Assembly: GCA_015060005.1 (NCBI GenBank)
Contig: SUZI01000011.1
Location: forward strand, 1 to 45,738
Reading direction: 5' to 3'
Source of the DNA: Rikenellaceae bacterium
GTDB lineage: Bacteria; Bacteroidota; Bacteroidia; Bacteroidales; Rikenellaceae
Length of the DNA: 45,738 nt
This document shows, piece by piece, positions 6,632-15,410 of this stretch. The notes beneath the pieces were generated by a model. It was given only the letters and a program-made list of their open reading frames with translations, was not told the DNA's origin and did not search any database. The translations under genes were made by a program, and so were the position numbers. Position 1 is the first letter of the stretch. Each line of letters opens with the position of its first letter.

Positions 6632-8719
6632 CTACCACTTTGCAGCCTTCAGCAGCTCCTTGTTGCTTACGCGAGACTCACCCTCTGCGTGGGTGGTGTT
6701 GTAAGCATCGATAGCGTTGTTTAGTGCCTCGATGTCGGCTGTTGTGATGTCAGCCTCCGATGCTACATTCTTCGATGTCGCACTTGCTATACCATTACCA
6801 ACGACCTTTGTCAATGGTGTAACAGCCAGACAAGCGATTACATCATCCTGGTTGTTCTGTGTGCTACCAAGTATACTGCCGTGGATGTTTGCACGTGGTG
6901 CTACAATTGTCGATGTGCTGTAACATCCCACGATGAACATATGAGCATTTGGGTGGCTGCTGTAGTCGTGCAAAGCGCGACCGCATATACCGCCAATAGC
7001 AGGTGATGATGCTGTTGCGGTTAGTGTAGCACCCTCGCTGCTGCAAGATATGATATATCCATTCTGCTGTGTGTGGTGGTAGTCGCGTGCATATCCGGCG
7101 ATACCTCCTACCTCTGATTTACCTGTTACGTCAGCCTTGTTCACGCAGTCGCGAACAACAGCACCGTAGTTATATCCTACGATACCACCTGCGGTGTTCT
7201 CTGTTGCTGTTACTGTTGTATTCTCATCTGTTGAGCAGTTCTTTACGAGTACTACCTCGCTCTGGAGCTTGCTTGCATCCACTTTGCTCTTGAGCCAGCG
7301 GAACATAACCTCACCTGCCACGCCGCCGACGCTGCTGTTGCCACTTATTGCAGAGTTTGTTACGTGTATATTCTCTATTACGCTGCCATCATCCGCATAA
7401 CCGATGACACCTACAATAGAGCCGGTAGAGTGGATCTTGGCATTGTTGAACTTGATATTGCGGAATACACAGTTACGAGTAGCTCCAAACAGACCTGCAT
7501 AGTTGCTTGTTGATGCTATTGTAAGACCCTCAATAGTGTGGTTGTTACCATCTACTGTTATGCCACTGAGGACCTTGCTGGTTGTGCCTACTGTTACAGC
7601 ATTGCTACCCGATGGCACGCCATTGGCGTCGATGCTGATAGGTGTTGTCGTATAGTTATATGTCTTGTTTACATCATCCTGCTCTACTGTGAACTGTGGA
7701 AGTATGATGTCTTCCATAATGTTGATGTTGTAATCCTCTTTACCCAATACGTTTATTGTGTATAGCCACTTCATCAAGCCTTGAGCGGTGTATACATCTA
7801 TATGTGTGCCATGGTCCACAAAGTCAATTTTTGGCTCTATGTATGCTGGGTCGTCAAATCCTGGCATAATGATAATCTCGAAGTCAACAGGGCTTGTGAG
7901 CAACTTACCGAGGATGTGAGTACGGTGGTTACGCTCCACAGGAACGTTGTACCATACCTTCTCGGCTACGTCAGCGTTGTTAGCGTTGAAAGTAACCTCT
8001 ACCAGCTCCTTCTCGTTAACGAGCAGGTAGTTCATAGCCAACCACTTGTAGTCTACATTATTAACTTTAAGAGTCTCAGTAGGCATAACCTCAAGGTCGA
8101 ATGTGCGTACCTCACCACCAGAAACCTTACCGTCAACGAGGTTCAAAGTGTTGTAAGCCTTAACCTCAACCTTAGTCTTGTCGAATGCCTCGCCTGAATT
8201 CTCGATAGTCGACCAATCCGAAGTAGCGATGTTGAGCTGAGCGAAAGGACGATACAACTCAACAGTCTCCTGCAAGCCAGCCTTAACGGTCAGGTTCTCA
8301 ACTGTCTGATAGAAAGCATCCAAGTTCTCGTGGTTAGCCTTGATGCCAGCGTAGTCGATAGTAACCTCCTTGTTTGCACGGTCGAAAGTGTAAGGAGCGT
8401 CAGCATTAGCAGCCCAGAAGATAAGGTTGTAAGTCTTACCATCAATCAACTCCAACTCAACGTTAGTCTGAAGGTTGATAGCTACTGCAGTTGTGTTGTC
8501 CAGATAAGCGATGTGATTCCAATTAGCATCGTAAACAGCATACCACAACGATGTAGCAGTAGTACCATCGCCGATAGTACGAGTCTGCAACTCGGGAGCC
8601 ACAACGGTAAATGTTACCTTTGCGTCGCCCTCGGGAAGAGCATTTGTAGTCTCATCCTTTGAGCAAGATGTTGCCAGCAAACCTATTGCCGCAACAGCCA
8701 AGAATAAAAACTTTTTCAT
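6632..8719 (-). CDS. Fimbrillin-like DUF6562 lipoprotein with GLUG repeats
   Basis: A 695-residue predicted surface lipoprotein: signal peptide ending L-A-T-S-C (Cys19) followed by SKDE, consistent with outer-membrane surface export in Bacteroidota. Residues of about 30-290 form a fimbrillin-like DUF6562 domain (opening VTFTVVAPELQTRTIGDG; later RPFAQLNI and VPVERNHRTHILGKLLT). The C-terminal half (about 380-640) has GLUG-type repeats (AGGIVGYNYG, GGIAGYARD, GGICGRAL), a beta-structured motif common in bacterial adhesins. It shares its N-terminal architecture with the gene at 43094-45736. Likely role: adhesin or fimbria-associated surface protein; ligand unknown. It has its own promoter and terminator. 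Confidence 0.8.
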   Translation of the reverse strand: MKKFLFLAVAAIGLLATSCSKDETTNALPEGDAKVTFTVVAPELQTRTIGDGTTATSLWYAVYDANWNHIAYLDNTTAVAINLQTNVELELIDGKTYNLIFWAANADAPYTFDRANKEVTIDYAGIKANHENLDAFYQTVENLTVKAGLQETVELYRPFAQLNIATSDWSTIENSGEAFDKTKVEVKAYNTLNLVDGKVSGGEVRTFDLEVMPTETLKVNNVDYKWLAMNYLLVNEKELVEVTFNANNADVAEKVWYNVPVERNHRTHILGKLLTSPVDFEIIIMPGFDDPAYIEPKIDFVDHGTHIDVYTAQGLMKWLYTINVLGKEDYNINIMEDIILPQFTVEQDDVNKTYNYTTTPISIDANGVPSGSNAVTVGTTSKVLSGITVDGNNHTIEGLTIASTSNYAGLFGATRNCVFRNIKFNNAKIHSTGSIVGVIGYADDGSVIENIHVTNSAISGNSSVGGVAGEVMFRWLKSKVDASKLQSEVVLVKNCSTDENTTVTATENTAGGIVGYNYGAVVRDCVNKADVTGKSEVGGIAGYARDYHHTQQNGYIISCSSEGATLTATASSPAIGGICGRALHDYSSHPNAHMFIVGCYSTSTIVAPRANIHGSILGSTQNNQDDVIACLAVTPLTKVVGNGIASATSKNVASEADITTADIEALNNAIDAYNTTHAEGESRVSNKELLKAAKW

Positions 8720-8838
8720 AAATATAGGATGTTAATATTTTGTATTCGCCATCAAGCATTATAAGCAAAAATGATACCTTTCTTCATTTACCATAGTTGA
8801 TTATAATTGAGCCTTTGCTATAAGTGGCTATAGCACCA

Positions 8839-8869
8839 CAAATTTACAAAAATTTCCCATATCGCCAAA
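8839..8869 (-). promoter_or_regulatory. Promoter of the GLUG fimbrillin-like gene
   Basis: TAAATTTG (8839-8846) and TTTG (8866-8869) on the minus strand with the ideal 19-base spacer. The leader is about 110 bases. Confidence 0.65.
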
Positions 8870-8935
8870 TTTTCAGCGATAATTTTTTCTGCTCTAAATA
8901 TTTTGTAATAAGCTGGTTGAGGATGGGTGTATAGC

Positions 8936-8964
8936 AAAAAGTTATTGCGAAACAACAACTTTTT
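8936..8964 (-). terminator. Terminator of the glycosyltransferase-sigma pair
   Basis: A 12-bp stem (with one G-U pair) and 5-base loop, rich in A at its 5' side and T at its 3' side on the minus strand. The sigma factor stop codon (8963-8965) lies in the first arm. Confidence 0.6.
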
Positions 8965-9526
8965 ATTTTTTCTCACCCTCTTTGATTAGTGCACACATTC
9001 TCTCGCGTGCACGATGTATGCGGGTCTTGACTGTACCCATCGGAAGTTGCAGTTTCTCGGCTATCTCCTCATAGGAATAATCCTCCAAAAATCGCATTTT
9101 GAAGAGTGTCTGATATTGCTCCGAAAGGGAGTTTATGTAGAGCTCAATCTGCGAGCGTTGTTGCAGACTTATGAGTTTCTCTTCGGGCGATGGGGCACTT
9201 GCCCACGGAGCTGTAAATCGCTCATCTATCGGCAAATCCTCCTGTCGGCGTCGCTCATAATCGATATGTGTGTTGCGAGCTATTGTGTAGACCCATTGTC
9301 CGAATGTGAAGCTGTCGGAGTAGCGGTGTAGATTTATATACACCTTAATAAATGTCTCCTGCAAAAGGTCGTCAGCATCTACCGCCGATGTCAGACGTTG
9401 CAGAAACAGTCGCCTTATAGCTTCGCTATAACGATTGAAGAGGTACTCAAAGGCGGTGTGATCGCCCTCGAGTGATAATCTCACAAGTTGCTTGTCGTCA
9501 GCTATTATGTAATCAACTATTTCCAC
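8963..9526 (-). CDS. ECF-type RNA polymerase sigma factor
   Basis: About 187 residues with sigma region 2 (DADDLLQETFIKVY, then FGQWVYTIARNTHIDYERRR) and region 4 (MRFLEDYSYEEIAEKLQLPMGTVKTRIHRARERM, a helix-turn-helix). The most likely start is GTG at 9526 (VEIVDYI), which gives the usual ECF length and lies inside the end of the upstream glycosyltransferase gene, overlapping it by 10 bases, so the two are probably translationally coupled. The longer frame to 9607 would overlap that gene further and adds no conserved sequence. No FecR-type anti-sigma gene is adjacent, which is unusual for a Bacteroidota ECF factor; its signal and regulon are unknown. Confidence 0.85.
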   Translation of the reverse strand: MEIVDYIIADDKQLVRLSLEGDHTAFEYLFNRYSEAIRRLFLQRLTSAVDADDLLQETFIKVYINLHRYSDSFTFGQWVYTIARNTHIDYERRRQEDLPIDERFTAPWASAPSPEEKLISLQQRSQIELYINSLSEQYQTLFKMRFLEDYSYEEIAEKLQLPMGTVKTRIHRARERMCALIKEGEKK

Positions 9527-10674
9527 GCCGAATGGTCTTTGCGTAAAAACTTTATTCTGAGTAACAACATCATCAATGGGTTGAGTGCATCGAAGAGGAT
9601 GTAACACATTGTTATTTTTCGCTCATTGAGTCGCTGGGCTATGGAGCGTACGACGCTCAGCACCACACCCAATCTTATCAGCAACAGCACCACCGCCAAG
9701 AGTTTTATCTCGAGAGGCATAACGACTATTGCTGTGAGTGCCAGCATAAAGAAGAGAGTTTGACTTCGCAAGTCCCACTCTATGCGGTTGCGTGCATTGA
9801 GTGGATATTGGTCGTATGCTGAGCCGAAATACTTCAGCTGCGATAGCCACCATCCCAAACCGCCCCATTGGTGCTCTACGACAGTTGCCTTTGGTGTGAG
9901 CACTACGCATAGGTTCTTGCGTGTTGCAATCTTTTGTATGAATAGGTCATTCTCGCCTATGTTCATATTGTGGTGCGAGAATCCGTTTGCCGCAAAATAT
10001 ATACTCTTCGTCATGCCGAAGTTACTACGCGATACGTTGTAGGTCTCTCCCTTCACTGCTCCCGACAGATGGTATATTGAGGTCTGCATACGCGACATTC
10101 TTATCAGCGAGTTCACTACGCCCGATGTCTGCTCTATGGCGGTGTATCCTGCCACAATCTCGCCACGCATAAAGCCTTTGCCCATCATCGACAGCCAGCT
10201 CTCGCTTGCTGGGGCAGCTGTCGTTGTCGTTATTATTATGTGCTCGTGCAGGGCTGATTTTATACCTAAGTTAAGCACCTGTTTAGGTGTTATTCTCAAC
10301 AGCGGATTATACTGCAGTTTTGTTACTCTGAGCGTTGGATATGCCAGACGCATACTCTCCAGCTCTTCGTAGAAATCGCCGTTGTCGCCCATAAAGACTA
10401 CCACCACCTCATATTCTGCCTCGTACTTCTGTGTGAGGATGCGTGGCAGGCGGCTGCCTAAAAATTCGTAATCGTCAGACAGTAAAGGTATTACCACCGA
10501 TATTGGCGGTGCCGATGTGAGTCTTTTTTTACGTTTCGAAATTCGATATTTTACTATGCGGCGGTATGTGAATATATAGTATACTAACTGCACTACAAAC
10601 ATAGCTATGAGCAGCACCAAAAGTGCCACTCCTGCCCAGGTGTAGTGCTCCAGAATATAGTCGAAATAGTGCAT
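9517..10674 (-). CDS. Membrane glycosyltransferase family 2-like protein, DxD lost
   Basis: About 385 residues. The start is placed at MHYFDY because a strong GGAGGAGAAAAG ribosome binding site precedes that ATG. There is one N-terminal membrane segment (about 12-36), a GT-A domain (PPISVVIPLL at 56-65) and hydrophobic C-terminal segments. By comparison with GT2 enzymes, the place where LLLTDADxxPxSxxWL is expected reads IIITTTTAAPASESWL (about 146-161), so the DxD metal/nucleotide-binding aspartates appear replaced by threonines; the later acidic motif reads GENDLF. It may be inactive or use another mechanism. It is first in a two-gene unit with the ECF sigma factor, so a sensory or regulatory role is possible. 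Confidence 0.75.
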   Translation of the reverse strand: MHYFDYILEHYTWAGVALLVLLIAMFVVQLVYYIFTYRRIVKYRISKRKKRLTSAPPISVVIPLLSDDYEFLGSRLPRILTQKYEAEYEVVVVFMGDNGDFYEELESMRLAYPTLRVTKLQYNPLLRITPKQVLNLGIKSALHEHIIITTTTAAPASESWLSMMGKGFMRGEIVAGYTAIEQTSGVVNSLIRMSRMQTSIYHLSGAVKGETYNVSRSNFGMTKSIYFAANGFSHHNMNIGENDLFIQKIATRKNLCVVLTPKATVVEHQWGGLGWWLSQLKYFGSAYDQYPLNARNRIEWDLRSQTLFFMLALTAIVVMPLEIKLLAVVLLLIRLGVVLSVVRSIAQRLNERKITMCYILFDALNPLMMLLLRIKFLRKDHSAWK

Positions 10675-10701
10675 CTTTTCTCCTCCAAAAAATATATCCC
10701 A

Positions 10702-10733
10702 CAAAGGTAGTAAAAACCTTGAGTTATGCCAAA
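10702..10733 (-). promoter_or_regulatory. Promoter of the glycosyltransferase-sigma pair
   Basis: TACCTTTG (10702-10709) and TTTG (10730-10733) on the minus strand, 20 bases apart. The leader is only about 25 bases and carries the GGAGGAG ribosome binding site. Confidence 0.75.
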
Positions 10734-10848
10734 TCTTTAGCGACAATTTATCGACATTTTTTTTGCTTCGCTGCCCGCTGTTATGTGTGGTCTTTTGGTC
10801 TCTTTCCGTCTGCCTTCCTACGCTCCAACTTTGCTTTTAAGCAAAATA

Positions 10849-10880
10849 TTTGTTTTTCCACTTCTCTTGTTGTATCTTTG
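10849..10880 (+). promoter_or_regulatory. Promoter of the tgt operon
   Basis: TTTG (10849-10852) and TATCTTTG (10873-10880) with a 20-base spacer. No other plus-strand consensus promoter was seen before the end of ygiQ, so it probably drives the whole tgt-lptG-mqnE-PASTA-rluD-ygiQ run. Confidence 0.7.
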
Positions 10881-10931
10881 TACGATTATATGCCTCTGGA
10901 AAGTGGGGCGTGAAAACGATTATTGCAATTT

Positions 10932-12062
10932 ATGAAATTTACACTTCAACATAATGCTCCTTTGTCGAAGGCACGTGCTGGCTTGATTCAAACCGACCAC
11001 GGTGAGATTAAGACCCCGATTTTTATGCCCGTAGGCACTGCGGCAGCTATGAAGGGTATCTTCCACCGCGACCTGAAGGGGGATGCTCGGGCACAGATTA
11101 TTTTAGCTAACACCTACCACCTCTATCTCCGTCCCGGTATGGATATCCTGGAGCAGGCGGGTGGTGTTCACCGTTTCTCTACGTGGGATGGCCCTATGCT
11201 GACCGATAGTGGCGGCTTTCAGGTCTTCTCGCTCTCGGATTGTCGTAAACTCAAGGAGGAGGGTTGCCACTTCCGTTCTCATATCGATGGCTCTAAACAC
11301 CTCTTTACCCCCGAGAGTGTCATCGACACCGAGCGTACTATCGGAGCCGATATTATGATGGCTTTCGACGAATGCCCTCCGGGTGATGCTCCTCGCGACT
11401 ATGCTGCCAAATCGCTGGCTCTGACTGAGCGTTGGTTGGAGCGTTGTTTCAACCGCTATCACCAGACCTCGCCAAAGTGGGGACACTACCAGTCGTTGTT
11501 CCCTATCGTGCAGGGTTGTGCCTACCCCGACCTGCGTGCTAAGGCGGCAGAGAATGTCCAGCAATACGATGCCGACGGCTATGCTATTGGCGGTTTGGCT
11601 GTGGGTGAGCCTACCGACGTTATGTACTCTATGATTGAGGTTGTCAATGCTGTACTCCCACTCAATAAGCCACGCTATTTGATGGGTGTCGGTACTCCGG
11701 TCAACATTTTGGAGGGTATCGACCGTGGTGTCGATATGTTCGACTGTGTTATGCCTACCCGTAACGGTCGTAATGGTCAGATTTTTACGAGTGAGGGTAC
11801 TATCAACCTCCGTAACAAGAAGTGGGAGAATGACTTTTCACCGCTGGATGAGAATGGTGTCAGCTTTGTCGATAAGCAATACTCCAAGGCTTATGTCCAC
11901 CACCTTGTGGTCTGTGGCGAGATGCTCGGAGCACAGATTGCGTCGCTGCACAATGTAGCCTTCTATCTGTGGTTGGTTGGCGAGGCACGCCGCCATATCA
12001 TCGAGGGTGATTTCGCCGAGTGGAAACGTGTTATGGTCGAGAAGCTACCTCGCCGTTTGTAA
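10932..12062 (+). CDS. tgt: tRNA-guanine transglycosylase
   Basis: About 376 residues; exchanges guanine-34 for a queuosine precursor in tRNAs with GUN anticodons. Visible motifs: TDSGGFQVFS (91-100), GGLAVGE (220-226) and DCVMPTRNGRNG (271-282) with the nucleophilic Asp271. The start is MKFTL; the upstream TTG is less likely. The CxCxxC zinc ligands normally found just after DFSPLD are absent here (DENGVSFVDKQYSKAYVHH), although the following HN in ASLHNVAFYLWLV is kept. From memory some Bacteroidota homologues also lack them, so this may be a lineage trait. First gene of the operon, 9-12 bases before lptG. Confidence 0.93.
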   Translation: MKFTLQHNAPLSKARAGLIQTDHGEIKTPIFMPVGTAAAMKGIFHRDLKGDARAQIILANTYHLYLRPGMDILEQAGGVHRFSTWDGPMLTDSGGFQVFSLSDCRKLKEEGCHFRSHIDGSKHLFTPESVIDTERTIGADIMMAFDECPPGDAPRDYAAKSLALTERWLERCFNRYHQTSPKWGHYQSLFPIVQGCAYPDLRAKAAENVQQYDADGYAIGGLAVGEPTDVMYSMIEVVNAVLPLNKPRYLMGVGTPVNILEGIDRGVDMFDCVMPTRNGRNGQIFTSEGTINLRNKKWENDFSPLDENGVSFVDKQYSKAYVHHLVVCGEMLGAQIASLHNVAFYLWLVGEARRHIIEGDFAEWKRVMVEKLPRRL

Positions 12063-12074
12063 TTTTTTTGAGTG

Positions 12075-13193
12075 ATGAGTAACAAGAGAGGATTTCACAT
12101 ATCATTCCCAGGATTTCGTACGCTTGACCGTTATATCTTGCGTAAGTTTTTGGGCACCTACATCTTCGCTATTGCGATGATTACCGTCATTTTGGTCATC
12201 TTCGACTATGCGGAGCGTGTCGATGACTTCACCGCTACCCACGCCCCTATGTCGGCTGTCATTTTCGACTACTACATCAACTTCATCCCCGACTTCATCA
12301 ATCAGTTCAGCGGACTGTTCACCTTCATCTCGGTAATCTTCTTCACCTCGAAGATGGCGTACCAGACCGAGATTGTCGCTATGCTGTCGGGCGGTATGAG
12401 TTTCCGACGTCTTATGTGGCCCTATTTCGTGGGAGCTTTTGCTATTATGGCTCTCTCGCTCTCGCTTAACTTGTGGGTTATTCCCGAGTCGCAGATTAAG
12501 TGTGAGGAGTTCCGCCAGACCTATATCCCGAAGAAGAAAAATATGCAGTATGACCGCCATAGCAACCGCCAGCTGAGTCCTGGCGAGTTCTTCTATGTGC
12601 GAGGCTTTGGCAGGGATAATAAGGCGGCATATATGGTTCTCTCGCGTAAGGACAGCACCGCTTTTGTCGAGTGGTTAGAGGCTGCTAACGTTAAGGTTGA
12701 CCCCGTAACTCGCCGTTGGACTGCCGAGCGATATATCAAACGCTGGGAGGATGCGTCGGGTACTATGCAGTTCGAGCAGGGCAGAGATTTGGATACGCTC
12801 ATCAATATCGACGTTCGCGAGCTGGGTATTATAGAGAGTGTCATATCTACGATGAAGATTGACGAGCTCATAGGCTTCATCAACGAGCAGCGAGCCAAGG
12901 GTGCCGACTATATCAGCGTGCTGGAGGTTGAGATGCAGACTCGCTTTGCATATCCTATGGCGACCTTCATCCTCACGCTCATCGGTGTGTCGCTCTCTTC
13001 GCGTAAGGTGCGAGGCGGTACGGGCTTGCATATCGGTATCGGTATCACGCTCTGCTTCTCTTATATTATGCTCAACCGAGTCTTCGAGGAGTTTGCCAAG
13101 AGTGGCTCTATGGATGTTACGTTGGCTGTCTGGATGCCCAATATCATCTTCCTGTTAATCGGAATTTACCTCTATCGTAAAGCACCAAAATAA
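12075..13193 (+). CDS. LptF/LptG-family permease (YjgP/YjgQ)
   Basis: About 372 residues; inner-membrane permease subunit of the LptB2FG machinery that extracts lipopolysaccharide for transport to the outer membrane. Architecture is typical: N-terminal LDRYILRKFLGTY entry helix, three early membrane segments (about 25-120, including IVAMLSGGMSFRRLMWP), a periplasmic beta-jellyroll-like middle, and three C-terminal membrane segments ending LLIGIYLYRKAPK. I cannot tell LptF from LptG by eye. GTG at 12072 directly precedes the ATG used here. Its stop overlaps the mqnE start (TAATG). Confidence 0.88.
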   Translation: MSNKRGFHISFPGFRTLDRYILRKFLGTYIFAIAMITVILVIFDYAERVDDFTATHAPMSAVIFDYYINFIPDFINQFSGLFTFISVIFFTSKMAYQTEIVAMLSGGMSFRRLMWPYFVGAFAIMALSLSLNLWVIPESQIKCEEFRQTYIPKKKNMQYDRHSNRQLSPGEFFYVRGFGRDNKAAYMVLSRKDSTAFVEWLEAANVKVDPVTRRWTAERYIKRWEDASGTMQFEQGRDLDTLINIDVRELGIIESVISTMKIDELIGFINEQRAKGADYISVLEVEMQTRFAYPMATFILTLIGVSLSSRKVRGGTGLHIGIGITLCFSYIMLNRVFEEFAKSGSMDVTLAVWMPNIIFLLIGIYLYRKAPK

Positions 13194-14275
13194 TGCGTCA
13201 TTGGAAGGATATAGCTGCCGCCGTACGACAGGGCTGTCGTCTCAGTGCCGAGGATGCTCTCATCTTGTGGCACGATGCTCCGTTGTGGAGTCTCAGCGAG
13301 CTTGCTCTGCAACGCAAGAGGGCTGTGAGTGGCGACAAGGTCTATTTCAACCGTAATTTTCATCTCGAGCCCACCAATATCTGCGTCTTCAACTGTAAGT
13401 TCTGCTCCTATCGTAAGCCGAAGGGTAGTGCCGAGGCGTGGGATATGTCTATGGAGGATGTCGAGCGTATGGTGCAGGGCTATGTCGGTAGTGGTGTAAC
13501 GGAGGTACATATCGTGGGTGGTGTTCATCCTGAGCACGACTTGTACTACTATGCCGATATGATTCGCCGTGTCAAGGCTATCCTGCCCGATGTCTCTGTC
13601 AAGGCATTCACCGCTATCGAACTTGCGTGGATGATTAACCGCTCGGGCTTGAGTATCAGGGAGGGACTTCAGCTTCTTATCGACGCTGGTATGGATGCTA
13701 TTCCTGGCGGCGGAGCGGAGATTTTCGATGAGCAGATACGTAAGCAGATATGTCCCGATAAGGGCTCTACTGCCGAGTGGTTGGCTATCCACCGCGAGGC
13801 ACATCTGCTGGGTTTGAAGACTAATGCCACTATGCTCTACGGTCATATAGAGAGCCTCGAACATCGCATCGACCATCTGTTGCGTCTGCGTGCGTTGCAG
13901 GATGCTACGCAGGGCTTCAACGCCTTCATTCCTCTCAAGTACCGCAACTTTGGCAACTCTCTCTCTGCGATAGGCGAGGTGTCTATTGTTGACGACCTGC
14001 GTACTTTGGCTATGAGCCGCCTTATCTTGGATAATCTGCCTCACATCAAAGCCTATTGGGTGATGTATGGTAAGCAGACCACCGAGCTGGCTCTCTCGTT
14101 TGGTGCCGATGATATTGACGGTACGATTGACGATACGACCAAGATTTACTCTATGGCGGGAGCCGAGGAGCAACGACCACGAATGAGTGTCGCCGATATG
14201 CGTGCTATGGTCTCACGAGTAGGCTTCCGAGCTGTCGAGCGAGATACGCTTTATAACGAAATTGATAACGACTAA
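13193..14275 (+). CDS. mqnE: Aminofutalosine synthase MqnE (radical SAM)
   Basis: A 360-residue radical SAM enzyme of the futalosine menaquinone pathway that joins SAM-derived adenosyl radical to the mqnA product to form aminofutalosine. The [4Fe-4S] motif CX3CX2C is at Cys64, Cys68 and Cys71 in the TNICVFNCKFCSY context. HIVGGVHPE, KAFTAIE and ATMLYGHIES agree with MqnE rather than MqnC. The start overlaps the stop of the upstream permease gene by one base. No other mqn gene is in the window, so this step sits among tRNA and envelope genes. It implies menaquinone-based respiration. Confidence 0.88.
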   Translation: MRHWKDIAAAVRQGCRLSAEDALILWHDAPLWSLSELALQRKRAVSGDKVYFNRNFHLEPTNICVFNCKFCSYRKPKGSAEAWDMSMEDVERMVQGYVGSGVTEVHIVGGVHPEHDLYYYADMIRRVKAILPDVSVKAFTAIELAWMINRSGLSIREGLQLLIDAGMDAIPGGGAEIFDEQIRKQICPDKGSTAEWLAIHREAHLLGLKTNATMLYGHIESLEHRIDHLLRLRALQDATQGFNAFIPLKYRNFGNSLSAIGEVSIVDDLRTLAMSRLILDNLPHIKAYWVMYGKQTTELALSFGADDIDGTIDDTTKIYSMAGAEEQRPRMSVADMRAMVSRVGFRAVERDTLYNEIDND

Positions 14276-14283
14276 TATAATTT

Positions 14284-15402
14284 ATGGAACAACATCAGAA
14301 TCCACGTCCACGTCGTCGTACTACCACTAAACGAAAGGGTAGTAAGAAGAGTCTGTGGCAGCAGCTGAAGAGCCTGTGGCAGCAGTGGCCTCTCACGAGT
14401 AATATCGTAGCCTATATGCTCCTCTTTTTCGGTATTCTTGTCATCTGCTACATCGCTATGAATCTCTTCACCCGACACGGTGAGCGTCTTACTGTGCCCG
14501 ACTATCTGGGCGAGAATGTTCGTGTGGCAGCTCCCGATGCTAAGACTCACGAGTTGGAGATTATCATCAGCGACTCGCTCTATATCCCTGGTTATGAAGG
14601 TGGTATCATTGTCGACCAGATTCCCCGAGGCGGTGCCGAGGTTAAGAGCGGTCGCAAGGTCTACGTTACCATCAACTCTTTCACTCAGAAGATGGTGCGT
14701 GTCCCTTATGTCGCAGGTCGCTCTCTGCGTCAGGCGAAGAATATGTTGGATATCGCAGGCTTGGGCATCGAGAAACTTATCTATGAGCCCGATTTGGCTA
14801 CCAACTATGTCCTGGCGGAGGTCGTCAATGGCATCACTATGAAGAACACCACCGAGATAGATATCCCTGTTGGTGCAGGTGTCGTGTTGAAGGTTGGTGT
14901 CAATAGCGAGAGCAATACGACTATTGTCCCTAAGACTATCGGCTGCTCATTGCGTGAGGCACGTAGCCGCTTGTGGGAGCAGGGACTCAATGTGGGCAAG
15001 GTAGTCTTCGATGATGGTATCAACAAACTCAGCGAGAAGGATGCCAAGGTCTATAAACAATCTATCGGACACAATGTGGAGACCACTCTTGGTCGTAGTG
15101 TCGATTTATACCTCACACTCGATATGAATCGTGTCGGCGAGAGCAGTGCCCTTTCGGATAAGGCTGCCAAGCAGTTGGAGGAGGAGCGTCTGGAGCAGGA
15201 GAAGGAGCAGGGTGGCGGAGCGGATGTCATCTATTCCGAGCCCCTTATCATTGCCGATGAACCTGCTACGGAGCCTACGGAGCAACCCGCTGCTAAACCT
15301 GCTGCGGAGCAACCCAAGAGCGACAATGCTATCGTGGGAGCTCTTCGTGAGAGTGGTGCATCCGATGCTTTTGTCGAGAGCGAGGAGGATGAGTTTTTCT
15401 AA
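14284..15402 (+). CDS. Membrane-anchored PASTA-domain protein
   Basis: 372 residues: a basic cytoplasmic N-terminus (about 1-40), one membrane helix (about 41-63), then three extracytoplasmic PASTA domains (about 70-140, 140-210 and 212-285; VPYVAGRSLRQAKNML and VPKTIGCSLREARSRLW are the clearest starts), and a Glu/Pro/Ala-rich tail. PASTA domains bind peptidoglycan fragments or beta-lactams in Ser/Thr kinases and penicillin-binding proteins; no kinase or transpeptidase domain is present here. Eight bases after mqnE and eight before the rluD-type gene. Likely an envelope structural or sensing protein. Confidence 0.85.
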   Translation: MEQHQNPRPRRRTTTKRKGSKKSLWQQLKSLWQQWPLTSNIVAYMLLFFGILVICYIAMNLFTRHGERLTVPDYLGENVRVAAPDAKTHELEIIISDSLYIPGYEGGIIVDQIPRGGAEVKSGRKVYVTINSFTQKMVRVPYVAGRSLRQAKNMLDIAGLGIEKLIYEPDLATNYVLAEVVNGITMKNTTEIDIPVGAGVVLKVGVNSESNTTIVPKTIGCSLREARSRLWEQGLNVGKVVFDDGINKLSEKDAKVYKQSIGHNVETTLGRSVDLYLTLDMNRVGESSALSDKAAKQLEEERLEQEKEQGGGADVIYSEPLIIADEPATEPTEQPAAKPAAEQPKSDNAIVGALRESGASDAFVESEEDEFF

Positions 15403-15410
15403 TTGGAGCT

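Noticed and set aside
6490..6714. A 74-codon plus-strand frame starting in dispersed-repeat copy 2
   Set aside because: TTG start, no ribosome binding site, second half antisense to the fimbrillin-like gene; treated as part of the repeat question instead.
13172..14173. A 333-codon minus-strand frame antisense to mqnE
   Set aside because: It is the mirror of a confidently assigned radical SAM gene, has no domain and no promoter or ribosome binding site; long antisense frames arise from codon bias here.
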